Shown piece by piece: positions 8,103 through 17,020 of a stretch of DNA of 64,000 bases. Made by a program: the position numbers and the translations under genes. Source of the stretch: Bacillota bacterium (lineage in GTDB: Bacteria; Bacillota; Clostridia; Oscillospirales; Ruminococcaceae). The DNA lies in contig JAEWBS010000043.1 of NCBI GenBank assembly GCA_023391005.1, forward strand, positions 1-64,000. Reading direction: 5' to 3'. The notes beneath the pieces were generated by a model, which saw only the letters and a list, made by a program, of their open reading frames with translations, was not told the origin of the DNA and made no database searches. The first letter of the stretch is position 1. The number at the start of each line of letters is the position of its first letter.

Positions 8103-8909
8103 TTAGGCCTTAATATTCTCCAGAAAAACAGAAGGGCTTAGTTCCACGTATTCCTTAAACACCTTGGTAAAATGCGCCTGATCATAAAATCCAACCTTAT
8201 GCGCCATTTCGGTCAGCGACAGCTGCGGATTTTCGTACATCATACGCAGCACACTCTGAAACCGAACATTTTCGCTGACAACCTTCGGGGAAAGACCAAC
8301 GTTTTCACTTAAGATCCTTTGCAGATAACGCGCGCTATAGCCGGTCTTTTCCTCCAGCTCCTTCATGCGCACATCCCCGTTTTTTTGCAGAATCTCACAC
8401 ATCAGACTTTGGGTCAACAAATGGGTATCTCTTACCTTTGCCTTATGCTCGAATGTTCTGATAAACTGCTTGACCCTAGTAATACGCGCCGCAAAACTGT
8501 CGGCTTCCAGAATTTCTTCTGCAATCGAACCCACGGTAAGCAAATCTTCAAGCGGAATCTCTTTGTTCGTCAGTTCATTGCAGGGAATGCCAAAGATGCG
8601 CGTAAATTCCCCGGGAAAGAAATGGCACATCAAACTTTTTTTCATACCAAAAAGCGGTACCTTTTTGGGGGCGTCCAGCGTGCCGAAGCACACGACTCTG
8701 GGCGCTCGCGGATCTTCCGAAAAACTAATCCCGATCAGCCCAATGCCCGGTACACTGTCAAGCACCGGCTTGTCACAGCAAAGATCATAGACAACGGCGG
8801 CCTCACGGCCGGTTTCATCACTGAAAATGATTTGTCTTTGCAGCTTCTCCGCAGCCCAAAAAGGCTGTAGCGAAATAAACTGGCTAAAATCAACCTTTGA
8901 TTTACCCAT
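8103..8909 (-). CDS. AraC-family transcriptional regulator
   Basis: 268 residues. The C-terminal part (about 165-265) has the two helix-turn-helix units of the family: EKTGYSARYLQRILSENVGLS and the second with LSLTEMAHKVGFYDQAHFTK, ending in VELSPSVFLENI. The N-terminal 160 residues form a sensing domain I cannot assign to a ligand. GGAGG precedes the ATG. It is divergent from the symporter and gamma-glutamyltransferase genes at 9236-12470, and a direct repeat that could be its operator lies between, so it probably controls both itself and those genes. Confidence 0.88.
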   Translation of the reverse strand: MGKSKVDFSQFISLQPFWAAEKLQRQIIFSDETGREAAVVYDLCCDKPVLDSVPGIGLIGISFSEDPRAPRVVCFGTLDAPKKVPLFGMKKSLMCHFFPGEFTRIFGIPCNELTNKEIPLEDLLTVGSIAEEILEADSFAARITRVKQFIRTFEHKAKVRDTHLLTQSLMCEILQKNGDVRMKELEEKTGYSARYLQRILSENVGLSPKVVSENVRFQSVLRMMYENPQLSLTEMAHKVGFYDQAHFTKVFKEYVELSPSVFLENIKA

Positions 8910-8925
8910 GACGCGCCTCCTGACG

Positions 8926-8964
8926 TGTTCCGATTTTTACAAGATTGTGTTCTGATTTTTACAA
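8926..8964. promoter_or_regulatory. Direct repeat, candidate AraC-type operator
   Basis: TGTTCCGATTTTTACAA (8926-8942) and TGTTCTGATTTTTACAA (8948-8964) are 16/17 identical with a 22-base period, two helical turns. This is the usual geometry of AraC-family sites. They start 17 bases upstream of the regulator's ATG and about 270 bases from the divergent symporter gene. Confidence 0.65.
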
Positions 8965-9235
8965 TTTTTTGAACATATCTATTACTATACTCAAATAGAA
9001 ATAAACACAAATCTAACAAAAGTGCCTTTTAATTCACTCATTTTCACAATCCGGGCAACGTGTTGGCGGCGTTATATCCAGTATATAGAGGCCGCCCGGT
9101 CTAGTCAAATAAAATTAAGCGACACTGTTATGAAAGATTTGTGTTTGTTCGGACGCCGCAAGGCGCGTGGGAAAACGAGGCCTCTTTTCCCTTGGCGACA
9201 GCGGCATAAAACCCATTGATGAAGGAGGATATTTT

Positions 9236-10624
9236 ATGGCTATAACAGTAACATGGATCGTCGCATTCGTTTTGATTATCGGCGTCGGCCTATTGGCAGG
9301 CAAGTCGATGTCCAGCTCCAAGCAGTGGTCGGGCGCAGACAAGACAATGGGCATGTTCAGCATCGGCTGTGTACTTGGGGCATGGCAGATTGGCGGTATG
9401 AGCATCGTCGGCGCGGCGCAAAACGGGTATACGCTCGGCATAGCCGGTGCCTGGTACTCCATCGCGGGCAGCATCTATTTTATTGTTGCGGCATTACTGG
9501 CCAAAGTGCTTCGAGAGAAGATGCCGGGAGATTCGGTTCCCAATTATCTCGAGAGCCGTTTTGCCAAAACCAACGCGCGGCTCTATTCCTACATATGGGT
9601 TATCCTCGGCTTTATCTATATTCCGGTGCAGCTTAAAACCGTCGCGTCGGTCATTCAGATCGCGGCGCCGGGCTTAAGCACAAATCTCGCAATTGTCGCG
9701 GGCCTGTGCATCGCCGCTGTTTACACAGCCTTCTCAGGCATGAAGGGCGCCGTATCGGTCGGCAAAATTGTGTGCTTTGGCATTTATATTCTCCTGATTG
9801 GCTTTGTGGTTCTCAGACTGCCCAACTTTGGCGGTTGGAGCGGCCTTATTTCCACGCTGCCTGAGGGTTACGGCCAAATGAGCAGTATGCCCACACAAAA
9901 ATGGGTTGGATGGCTGATCTCCGGTATTCTCTCCTCCATCGTTATGCAATCGGTACTGCAGCCCATTCTGGCGGCCAAGGATGTCAAGTCGGCGTTTGGC
10001 GGCTGCATCATCGGCTATATCATCTCCGCGCCCATCTGCATCATCACCGCAATGATCGGCATGATGGGCAAGGCAACAACAGACGAACTTGGCAACGGCG
10101 CTACCGCCTTCGCATGGACAATCAAGCAGTATACGCCGCCTATCATGGCCGGCATCATCTTTGCTGTCGCAACGATGATTATTGCCGCCACAATGGCCAC
10201 TATGATGATGGCGACCGGCACGATTATCACCAAGATCTATAAGGATCAAATCAATCCCGACGCTTCAGACGCGCAGATGCTTAAACTTTCGCGCTACGGC
10301 ACCCTGATATTCTCCTTCTGCACCCTGATTCCCGCATTTTTGCTGCCCTCCGCCGCTATTACGACCACTTTCCAGATCCTGATCCAGTGCTCGACGGGTC
10401 CTGTCAGCTTCTCCATTCTGGCCGGCCTGCTCTGGAAACGCGCCACCACGCAGGCCTCGCTATACAGTATGCTGTCCGGCGTTATCGTTGGCATAATCTG
10501 GGTTATTACCGGTATGTCAAAGCAGCTTGAAACCGTCTATGCCGTTATAGCGGTCAGCTACACAGTCGGTATTATAACCACCCTGCTGACCTCCAAAAGC
10601 GACAGTCATGAGGCGCTGTCATAA
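9236..10624 (+). CDS. Sodium:solute symporter (SSS family)
   Basis: 462 residues of almost continuous membrane segments, the pattern of SSS transporters (13 helices, LeuT fold) that use Na+ to import sugars, amino acids, pantothenate and the like. The N-terminal MGMFSIGCVLGAWQIGGMS region and the NYLESRFAKTNARLYSY segment after helix 2 fit the family. The frame is open further upstream, but GAAGGAGGA at 9221-9229 fixes the ATG at 9236. The next gene encodes a gamma-glutamyltransferase, so a gamma-glutamyl compound or its product is the likely cargo (inference). Confidence 0.88.
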   Translation: MAITVTWIVAFVLIIGVGLLAGKSMSSSKQWSGADKTMGMFSIGCVLGAWQIGGMSIVGAAQNGYTLGIAGAWYSIAGSIYFIVAALLAKVLREKMPGDSVPNYLESRFAKTNARLYSYIWVILGFIYIPVQLKTVASVIQIAAPGLSTNLAIVAGLCIAAVYTAFSGMKGAVSVGKIVCFGIYILLIGFVVLRLPNFGGWSGLISTLPEGYGQMSSMPTQKWVGWLISGILSSIVMQSVLQPILAAKDVKSAFGGCIIGYIISAPICIITAMIGMMGKATTDELGNGATAFAWTIKQYTPPIMAGIIFAVATMIIAATMATMMMATGTIITKIYKDQINPDASDAQMLKLSRYGTLIFSFCTLIPAFLLPSAAITTTFQILIQCSTGPVSFSILAGLLWKRATTQASLYSMLSGVIVGIIWVITGMSKQLETVYAVIAVSYTVGIITTLLTSKSDSHEALS

Positions 10625-10664
10625 AAAGCGTTATAGACGGCAGAGCATGCGTTCTTTTCGTCAA

Positions 10665-10692
10665 GTGCGGGGCGCTTTCCTCAGCCCCGCAC
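10665..10692 (+). terminator. Hairpin between symporter and gamma-glutamyltransferase genes
   Basis: GTGCGGGGC pairs with GCCCCGCAC around a 10-base loop, without a T run. It may partly attenuate transcription into the next gene. Confidence 0.5.
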
Positions 10693-10745
10693 AAAGGCCA
10701 AACGCTCGAACGCAGCACATTTATTCTTAGAATGGAGGTTTTTTG

Positions 10746-12470
10746 ATGCCTACAAAACCTTATCTGGGCCATTCGCTCTCTGAAATAGCAATGTTTAGAC
10801 CCTACCCTTCCGGCAGAGCCGGCGCGGTCAGCTCCAACAGCCCCTATGCAACAAGCGCCGGTCTGGAAATGCTCCAAAACGGCGGAAATGCCATCGACGC
10901 AGCCTGTGCCATTGCGCTGACGCTCGGTGCGGTCGAGCCGTACCATTCCGGCATTGGCGGCGGTTGTTTCCATGTGGTTTACCATAAGGAAAGCGACACC
11001 TTTTACGCCTGTGACGCGCGCGGCGTTGCACCGCTCAATGCCTATCAGGATATGTTCCTTGACAAAAACGGTGACGTCGACTTAAACCTCACCGAATTTT
11101 CCGGCCGCTCCGCCTCTGTTCCCGCGTTTTACCGCGCTATGGACAGTTTACTCAAAAAATATGGCACGATGAGCTGGGAACAGGTTTCGGCCCCGGCCAT
11201 CAGGCTCTGCCGTGAAGGCTTTAAGTGCGGCTTTATGTACGCCCGCATCTCCGACACACCCGAAGCCGAGCACAATGCGGCCGCCTATGCGGGTTTTAAG
11301 GAACTGTACCTGTGCAACGGCAAACCCCGTACTTTTGGCGAGATTATTAAAAATAATGATCTGGCTGACACAATGGCGGCGGTCGCCCAAAATGGTGTAG
11401 ACTGGTTTTACAACGGCCCGGTAGCCGACGATATCATTACACACATACAGCGGCATAAGGGGGTCATGCTCAAGGCGGATTTGATCGGCTGCGCACCTAA
11501 GCCACACGAGCCGGTACGCGGCAATTATCGCGGTTATGAAATCGTTTCGATGCCGCCGCCCTCCTCGGGTGGCGCGCATATCATTCAAATGCTTAATATC
11601 TTAGAAAATTTCGACTTAAAAAAAATGAAACGCCTTTCTGCCGACAGTATCCACGTCATAGCAGAAACCATGAAGCTGATGTTTGCCGACCGCTCTATCG
11701 CTATGGGTGACCCCGATTTTGTCAAGGTTCAGGTCGATAAGCTGATTTCAAAGGAATATGCTCGGGAGCTGGCCGCCAAAATTGATATGGACCGGGCTCA
11801 AGCGTTTGCGCCCAACGCTGAAATTGAGGCCACGTCCTACCCCGGATGCACCTCGCATTTCTCTGTGATGGATAAATCCGGCAACGTCGTTGTGCAGACG
11901 CAAACCATCCGCAACTGGTGGGGTTGCGGCGTCGTGATCCCAGAGCGCGGCTTCATTATGAACAACGCCATGGCAGACTTTAGCCCCAAGGTGGGCGTAC
12001 GCACCACGCAGGGACTTGCCTACGGCATGGCAAACGCAGTACGCCCCGGTAAAACACCGCTTTCTAGTATGTCGCCGACCATCGTGCTCAAAGACGGCAT
12101 CCCCTTTCTGGCAGTCGGTGCGGCGGGTGGCCCACGCATCATTACCAGCACGCTGCAGCTCATCATCAATGCCATCGACTACGGCATGATGATGGAGCCC
12201 GCGACTCGCACGCCACACATGTGCTGCCTGACGCTGGAACAGGGTCTGGAGCTAGAGGACGGTTTTTCTCCCGACACCCAAAAGCTGTTGTCCGAGAAAG
12301 GCCACAAGATTATCGAAACCACCGCCCATGGTGAGCTGCTCGTCATGCCCAACGGCATTATGAACCTGTCGGGAGAATATTTCCCGGGCGGTACCAACCG
12401 TGCCGACGGTGGCGGCGGCGCGCTGACCGAATTTGATACCGTCGCCATTGACGGTATCTGCTTTGGATAG
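10746..12470 (+). CDS. ggt: Gamma-glutamyltransferase family protein, no signal peptide
   Basis: 574 residues. N-terminal nucleophile hydrolase that cleaves itself before a threonine and then transfers or hydrolyses gamma-glutamyl groups. The nucleophile is Thr369 in GCTSHFSVMDKSGNVV, matching the family TTHxSVxDxxGNxV motif. The oxyanion region LSSMSPTIVLKDG and the GAAGGPRI segment follow. A TTG precedes the ATG at 10743, but GGAGG at 10734-10738 favours the ATG. Most members are exported; here the N-terminus (MPTKPYLGHSLSEIAMFRPY) has no hydrophobic leader, so it acts in the cytoplasm, probably on cargo brought in by the adjacent symporter. Confidence 0.9.
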   Translation: MPTKPYLGHSLSEIAMFRPYPSGRAGAVSSNSPYATSAGLEMLQNGGNAIDAACAIALTLGAVEPYHSGIGGGCFHVVYHKESDTFYACDARGVAPLNAYQDMFLDKNGDVDLNLTEFSGRSASVPAFYRAMDSLLKKYGTMSWEQVSAPAIRLCREGFKCGFMYARISDTPEAEHNAAAYAGFKELYLCNGKPRTFGEIIKNNDLADTMAAVAQNGVDWFYNGPVADDIITHIQRHKGVMLKADLIGCAPKPHEPVRGNYRGYEIVSMPPPSSGGAHIIQMLNILENFDLKKMKRLSADSIHVIAETMKLMFADRSIAMGDPDFVKVQVDKLISKEYARELAAKIDMDRAQAFAPNAEIEATSYPGCTSHFSVMDKSGNVVVQTQTIRNWWGCGVVIPERGFIMNNAMADFSPKVGVRTTQGLAYGMANAVRPGKTPLSSMSPTIVLKDGIPFLAVGAAGGPRIITSTLQLIINAIDYGMMMEPATRTPHMCCLTLEQGLELEDGFSPDTQKLLSEKGHKIIETTAHGELLVMPNGIMNLSGEYFPGGTNRADGGGGALTEFDTVAIDGICFG

Positions 12471-12522
12471 CATTTCAAGGAACCGTCCCTACTTAATTAC
12501 ATCATTTATCCCTCAATGCACC

Positions 12523-12564
12523 GCTAAAAGCGCTCTGACCATTTATGGTTGGAGCGCTTTTAGC
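12523..12564. terminator. Terminator hairpin after the gamma-glutamyltransferase gene
   Basis: GCTAAAAGCGCTC pairs perfectly with GAGCGCTTTTAGC over 13 bp around a 16-base loop. It lies between convergent genes and can serve the plus-strand gene. The rest of the gap to 12733 shows nothing else. Confidence 0.7.
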
Positions 12565-12732
12565 ACTCTGTCCGGATCACGGGCAGATGCCCCCACAAAA
12601 ATAAAAAGCAGAGCTGTCTTCAGCCCTGCCAAGTGACAATCTGTGAGACGGATTTTAAAACCCGCCATCATTTAATCCAATACATTTTCTATTTAACCGT
12701 TCCCCAAATGCTTCGATAAATCGGAAGGCTTA

Positions 12733-13206
12733 TTATAATTCATAACCAATTGCCTCAAGCCAATTGGTGACGTCTTCTGATGCAGCAGTGCCGTTTACAG
12801 CGATACCCGGTAAGATGATTGACTTTGGGCACTCTTTGGATATAACATTTTCAATTTGGCCAAATCCACCGCCGCCGTGCGTGCAAAAGGGAATGACGGT
12901 TTTGCCTGTAAAATCATGTTGCCTGAGGAAACTCAACACGGGCGGGGCTACTGTTTTAAACCAGTTCGGTGTTCCTATAAATATTGTCTTATAATCATCT
13001 ATTGGTTCATAACCGTCTATGAGCTTCGGACTGTATCCTCGAGAAATTTGATTTCGCACTTCTTTAGCGGCTGTATTATAATCAAAGGAATAATTCTTTT
13101 CAGGAATTAACGCTCTTAAAGTTCCACCGGTCTGTATCGCTATTTCTAACGCCAAATTCTCCGTGTTATGAAAAAGCGAATAATAAACAATCAGCGTATC
13201 GTCCAT
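12733..13206 (-). CDS. Flavodoxin-like FMN-binding protein
   Basis: 157 residues. The fold starts with a beta strand and a phosphate-binding loop (LIVYYSLFHNTENLA, a variant of the T/SxTGxT loop), then IFIGTPNWFKTVAPPVLSFLR and VIPFCTHGGGGFGQ, the other two FMN-contacting loops. Such small flavodoxins act as electron carriers or quinone reductases. A start three codons earlier (13215) is possible, but AAGGA is 10 bases from the second ATG and only about 2 from the first. It stands alone, convergent with the preceding gene and divergent from pucR. Confidence 0.8.
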   Translation of the reverse strand: MDDTLIVYYSLFHNTENLALEIAIQTGGTLRALIPEKNYSFDYNTAAKEVRNQISRGYSPKLIDGYEPIDDYKTIFIGTPNWFKTVAPPVLSFLRQHDFTGKTVIPFCTHGGGGFGQIENVISKECPKSIILPGIAVNGTAASEDVTNWLEAIGYEL

Positions 13207-13468
13207 ATAGGCCATATCCTTTCACAAACTGCTGTTTAACAATATCATACCATATACGAATGCCTCCTTTCCATCCCCTTTATACAAGCCTTGGCCTGAT
13301 GGTCACCGAAATTTTCTAGAATTTCTGCTATATGGACTACCTTCTAATTTCCGAGATTTCCACTGAATTCATATGAGAATAATCCGAAATAAATCCGTGC
13401 AAAACCAAGGGTTCTGTGCTAATATGATATCCAACAAGGCAACGCCAAAGGAACGGAGGGCTGTGGAA

Positions 13469-15031
13469 ATGGGATCCACCTTAAAAGAGATTCTGGCGCT
13501 GGACTGCTTTCAGGGTGCGCGGGTGCTGGCGGGAATCGAGGGCTTGCAGTCGAAGGTAAACCTGCTCAATGTGATGGAGGTGCCCGACATCGACAATTGG
13601 GTCTCTGAGAACGCTCTGATTCTTACGACCGCCTATCCGTTCCGGGATAACCCGGCGGCGCTGCTCCCGCTGATCAGGCACCTGCACGCCAAAAAGGTTT
13701 CGGGCATGGCGATCAAATTCGACCGTTTTATCAAAGCGCTCCCCGCCGAGGTAATTGAGCATGCGAACCAGCTTCCGTTTCCGCTGATCTCCCTTCCGTG
13801 GGAGATGAAGTTTGACAACACGATTCTTGAGGCGCTTTCCCACATCATTCAAGAGGATTATACCGAAATTAAAAGCATCCGCAAGATTTCCCGCCAGCTC
13901 GAAGAGATGGTGCTGGGCGGATGCAGCATCCACCAGATCATCCGCCTGCTTGCCAACCTGAGTCAGGGAAACGTGGTTTTAAAAGCGCCATCCGGTAAGA
14001 TCATCGCCCGGTGCCTGTCCACTGAAGCGGCGCGGCAGAAGCTCCCGTCCGCCGGCAGCTATGAAAAGCAGGTGATCCTCGACGGCCAGCTCTACGCGGA
14101 GATCTCCCTGTCCATCTTTCACCGTTCAGTGGAACGCAAGGACATCGAGCTGATCAGCTCGGCCATCCCGTCCATCCTAATGCTGCTGCTGCAATCCTCG
14201 GTGGCGGGCCGCCACAAGGAGCGGGAGGATATCCTCAACGGCCTGTTGCTGGGGCATCTGCATTATTCTCCCAAGCATCTCGCCCATCTGCATTCGCTGG
14301 GAATCGACACCGCCAAAGGTTACGCCATTATCGTCTTTTCGGTGGGACAGGCCAACGAGGAGGTCGTCGGCTTGCTCTTGGACGCTGTTTTACAGGTCTC
14401 GCAGACGCAGGCGCCTTCCTCCATTCCCCCTTGGGTGACCACCGGAATGGCCGACTGCGTTGTGCAGGTGTATCCTACCGGGCAGCAAACCCTACGGGAG
14501 TTGGAGGCGTTTTACCGCAGGATGAAAGCCGAGATTCAACAGCAGCTCCCCAAGGCAACGGTCAGCATCGGGATCAGCCGCTGGCCGGGCGAGGCCGGGA
14601 AGCTGGACGTCGGTTTTCAGGAGGCAAAAAAGGCGCTCAGACTCGGGGAGCAGCTCTGCGGGAAGGGAGAGGTCTATTGCTACGACAATCTGGTTTTGGA
14701 ATCCATCCTGTCCGGGCTTACCCCGAATGACAGCGAGCTGCAATATTTTATCGAAAGCCAGTTGGGCGCACTGTTGTGCTACGATTCCAACAAAAATAAA
14801 CAGCTTTTGCGAACCCTTCAGCAGCTTCTTTCAGGTAATAGCAGCAAGGAGATCGCCGAAAAACTGTTCATCCACCGCAAAACACTGGCCTATCGCAAGG
14901 CAGCTATTGAGAAAATTCTGGGCGTCTCCCTTGACGACATCTCCAAGCGCCTACAGCTTGCGGTCGCCATGAAGCTCTTTTTGCTCCATTACGGGATGAA
15001 CCCCGAGGCGTTTCTTGCCAGAACGCCGTGA
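13469..15031 (+). CDS. pucR: PucR-family transcriptional regulator
   Basis: 520 residues. The N-terminal PucR domain (about 5-125) has the family pattern SKVNLLNVMEVPDI, then ENALILTTAYPF and LPFPLISLPWE. A central GGDEF-related domain follows, and the C-terminal helix-turn-helix at about 450-505 contains GNSSKEIAEKLFIHRKTLAYR. The open frame extends 32 codons further, but GGAGGG at 13455-13460 lies 8 bases before this ATG. Such proteins often control purine, allantoin or amino acid catabolism. The nearest large ureide-type locus is the convergent 15842-23498 operon, a plausible but untested target. Confidence 0.9.
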   Translation: MGSTLKEILALDCFQGARVLAGIEGLQSKVNLLNVMEVPDIDNWVSENALILTTAYPFRDNPAALLPLIRHLHAKKVSGMAIKFDRFIKALPAEVIEHANQLPFPLISLPWEMKFDNTILEALSHIIQEDYTEIKSIRKISRQLEEMVLGGCSIHQIIRLLANLSQGNVVLKAPSGKIIARCLSTEAARQKLPSAGSYEKQVILDGQLYAEISLSIFHRSVERKDIELISSAIPSILMLLLQSSVAGRHKEREDILNGLLLGHLHYSPKHLAHLHSLGIDTAKGYAIIVFSVGQANEEVVGLLLDAVLQVSQTQAPSSIPPWVTTGMADCVVQVYPTGQQTLRELEAFYRRMKAEIQQQLPKATVSIGISRWPGEAGKLDVGFQEAKKALRLGEQLCGKGEVYCYDNLVLESILSGLTPNDSELQYFIESQLGALLCYDSNKNKQLLRTLQQLLSGNSSKEIAEKLFIHRKTLAYRKAAIEKILGVSLDDISKRLQLAVAMKLFLLHYGMNPEAFLARTP

Positions 15032-15042
15032 GGAAAAATTAA

Positions 15043-15083
15043 AACCGGCCGCCGCGAAGCAAGTTGCTTTGCGGCGGCCGGTT
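15043..15083 (+). terminator. Terminator hairpin after pucR
   Basis: AACCGGCCGCCGCGAAGCAA pairs with TTGCTTTGCGGCGGCCGGTT with one mismatch, 11 bases after the stop. A close relative of this hairpin sits at 15798-15838, on the other side of the acetyltransferase pseudogene. Confidence 0.75.
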
Positions 15084-15210
15084 CAGCTTGTCGAAAAAGT
15101 ATATTGCCAGTAAATACTAAGCATAGATATTCACTGGCTTTTTTATTGGAAATGAATGTGCTAAAATAAGTCTTAGTGATAGAAGATGAATTATCAGGGA
15201 GAGATGAAAA

Positions 15211-15671
15211 ATGATTGTCCGGTTAGCAACGTATGATGATGTTCCAGCAATAAGCACTTTGTTTACGGAGTTCTTTGCGTATAGCGCCACACAACAACCG
15301 GAGAATTATGTTGCATCAAAGGAAGATGCAACTATCCGAGTGCTGTTATACAAAGCGATAGCGGCGACATCATGGTTGCGGAAACGGCAGGTATTATTGT
15401 TGGCTTTGTTCATGTTGAAACTAATAAAACACCACCATATCCATCTGTAACTCCGCATAAGTATGCCTCTATTGTAGATTTTATCGTGAATGAACAATAC
15501 AGAAACAGAGGAATAGGGCGTTTGCTTTTAGACGAAGCCAAAAGTTGGGCACAGTCAAGAAATCTTGAATATTTGGAATTAATGGTTTTGGAAAATAACG
15601 ATAACGGAAGATGTTTTTACGAAAAAGAGCGGTTTGTAACAGTTTCTAGAATCATGCGGTTGAATGTTTAA
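15211..15671 (+). pseudogene. GNAT-family N-acetyltransferase, frameshifted
   Basis: The first 50 or so codons (MIVRLATYDDVPAIS... to LLYKAI) are in one frame. The rest (GDIMVAETAGIIVGFV onward, including the acetyl-CoA loop EQYRNRGIGRLL and the C-terminal ENNDNGRCFYEKERF) is in another, shifted by one base near 15355-15370. Joined, they make a normal GNAT protein of about 150 residues. Each half is free of other damage, so the change is recent or a sequencing error. GGGAGAGAT lies before the first ATG. Substrate unknown. Confidence 0.75.
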
Positions 15672-15707
15672 TCAACTTTTGCAGCACAAAGCTAACAAGC
15701 CATTCTC

Positions 15708-15748
15708 CACAAGCAACGGCGCTGGAGTTTCCAGCGCCGTTGCTTGTG
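15708..15748. terminator. Long perfect hairpin after the acetyltransferase
   Basis: CACAAGCAACGGCGCTGGA pairs perfectly with TCCAGCGCCGTTGCTTGTG (19 bp, 3-base loop). There is no T run. It lies between convergent transcription units and probably acts as a terminator or message-end stabiliser. Confidence 0.65.
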
Positions 15749-15797
15749 AATAGATATGCAGCAGTATATAGCCGGTTTTGACTTTTTTGACACTCTA

Positions 15798-15838
15798 AAC
15801 CGGCCGACGCGAAGCAGCTTACTTCGCGCCGGCCGGTT
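15798..15838 (-). terminator. Terminator hairpin after the decarboxylase operon
   Basis: AACCGGCCGACGCGAAG pairs with CTTCGCGCCGGCCGGTT with one mismatch, 4 bases beyond the stop of the last gene of the minus-strand operon. It shares most of its stem sequence with the hairpin at 15043-15083. Confidence 0.7.
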
Positions 15839-15841
15839 CTT

Positions 15842-17020
15842 TTACGAAAGAAACGGTAGGGCGCCTATCAGAATGGCGGTCAGCCAGGTGGTCACTGCCA
15901 TCGAGAGAACGTTTGCTACCGTGGGCGGAACCGATTCGGGCAGGCACAGGGCAAAGAGACGCGCGAGCGGAACCCCTAGCACCGCGCCGGACAGTCCCGC
16001 GAGAAGCGCCACAGCAAGCGAGGGACCATAGAGCAGCACGCAGGCGGGTGCGGCGCTGACCACGGGGATAAAGGTCGGACAGCCTTGGCCGCGACCTGCG
16101 TAGAGCAGAACCCCCGCGGCGGAGCCGGTGACCTGCGCGAGCAGGATCGCGGGCAGCAGCCCCGTGCCGTAGACGGGGTGACCGCCGCAGAGAAGCCAGT
16201 CGAGCAGTACCCCAAGCAGGATACCGGCCGAGGCCGGCTCACTGCCGTAAAACTGCGCCTCGGAGAAATCCGCCAGTGTTCGGCGCAGCATCCACAGAAC
16301 AGTCATTTCCTCGGCCTGTTCAGTGAGTTTTGGCTGGGTGCGCGCCCTTTTCGGGATGCCGGGCAGCAGACCGCAGACCGCCCCGATCGCGGCGCCACAA
16401 ACCGCCATCGCAAGAACGCTTGCGATCACACCCGGCAACCCCAGCGGCGCGATGACCTGCCGGTGAAGCCAAACGGCCGTCGGCGCGCAGAACAATCCGC
16501 CCAACAGCGAACCGGCCGCCAGCGTTCGGACGCTCGGGCCGTAGAGCAGCAGAACGGCCGGCGGGGCGCTGACGACCGGGATAAAGGTTGCGGCCCAGGT
16601 GATGCCGGGCTCGCGGAGATAGCCGATTGTACCAAAAACAAACAGACTCAGTCCGAGCGAAAGAAGCTGCGACGCAAGCACCCACGGAAACAAAGCCGGG
16701 TCTTGGCATAAGGGAAACAGTCGACGCCCTCCCCCGCGCCGCTGAAAAAGCCAGGCCGCGCACCCGCCCAGAATAATACCCGCCCCGGAAAAGATGCCCG
16801 CGTAAAACTGCGGTTCCGCAAAGTTCATGAGAAACCACAGCGCCTGCTTGGCGGGCTGATCCGCGATTCCTTCCACAATCTGAAAATAGTCAAGCGCGGT
16901 CCATTTCCCCGACAGCGCAGGCAACCCATAATAGCAGCCAAAGCCGACTGCCATACAGGCGGTAAAGCCCGTAAGCCGCCGCGTGCGCTGTGCCGGGCAA
17001 AGCATCTGCCGCCCGCTCAT
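15842..17020 (-). CDS. Membrane protein with internal duplication, unknown function, decarboxylase operon
   Basis: 392 residues, about ten membrane segments. It contains two copies of one unit. Copy 1 has FAEPQFYAG near 68 and TFIPVVSAPPAVLLLYGPSV near 148; copy 2 has FSEAQFYGS near 250 and TFIPVVSAAPACVLLYGPSL near 315. Each unit ends in a V(L/I)SMAV-like stretch before the last helices. Such two-fold repeats are typical of channels and transporters. Its ATG overlaps the OadB stop by 4 bases (ATGA), so the two are translationally coupled. I do not recognise the family. A product-release path (urea, ammonia or CO2) or an extra Na+-pump subunit are guesses from position. Confidence 0.7.
   Translation of the reverse strand: MSGRQMLCPAQRTRRLTGFTACMAVGFGCYYGLPALSGKWTALDYFQIVEGIADQPAKQALWFLMNFAEPQFYAGIFSGAGIILGGCAAWLFQRRGGGRRLFPLCQDPALFPWVLASQLLSLGLSLFVFGTIGYLREPGITWAATFIPVVSAPPAVLLLYGPSVRTLAAGSLLGGLFCAPTAVWLHRQVIAPLGLPGVIASVLAMAVCGAAIGAVCGLLPGIPKRARTQPKLTEQAEEMTVLWMLRRTLADFSEAQFYGSEPASAGILLGVLLDWLLCGGHPVYGTGLLPAILLAQVTGSAAGVLLYAGRGQGCPTFIPVVSAAPACVLLYGPSLAVALLAGLSGAVLGVPLARLFALCLPESVPPTVANVLSMAVTTWLTAILIGALPFLS

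Noticed and set aside
9064..9096. GGCGGC...GCCGCC hairpin before the symporter gene as a riboswitch
   Set aside because: A single hairpin without conserved riboswitch core sequence; could simply be part of the leader.
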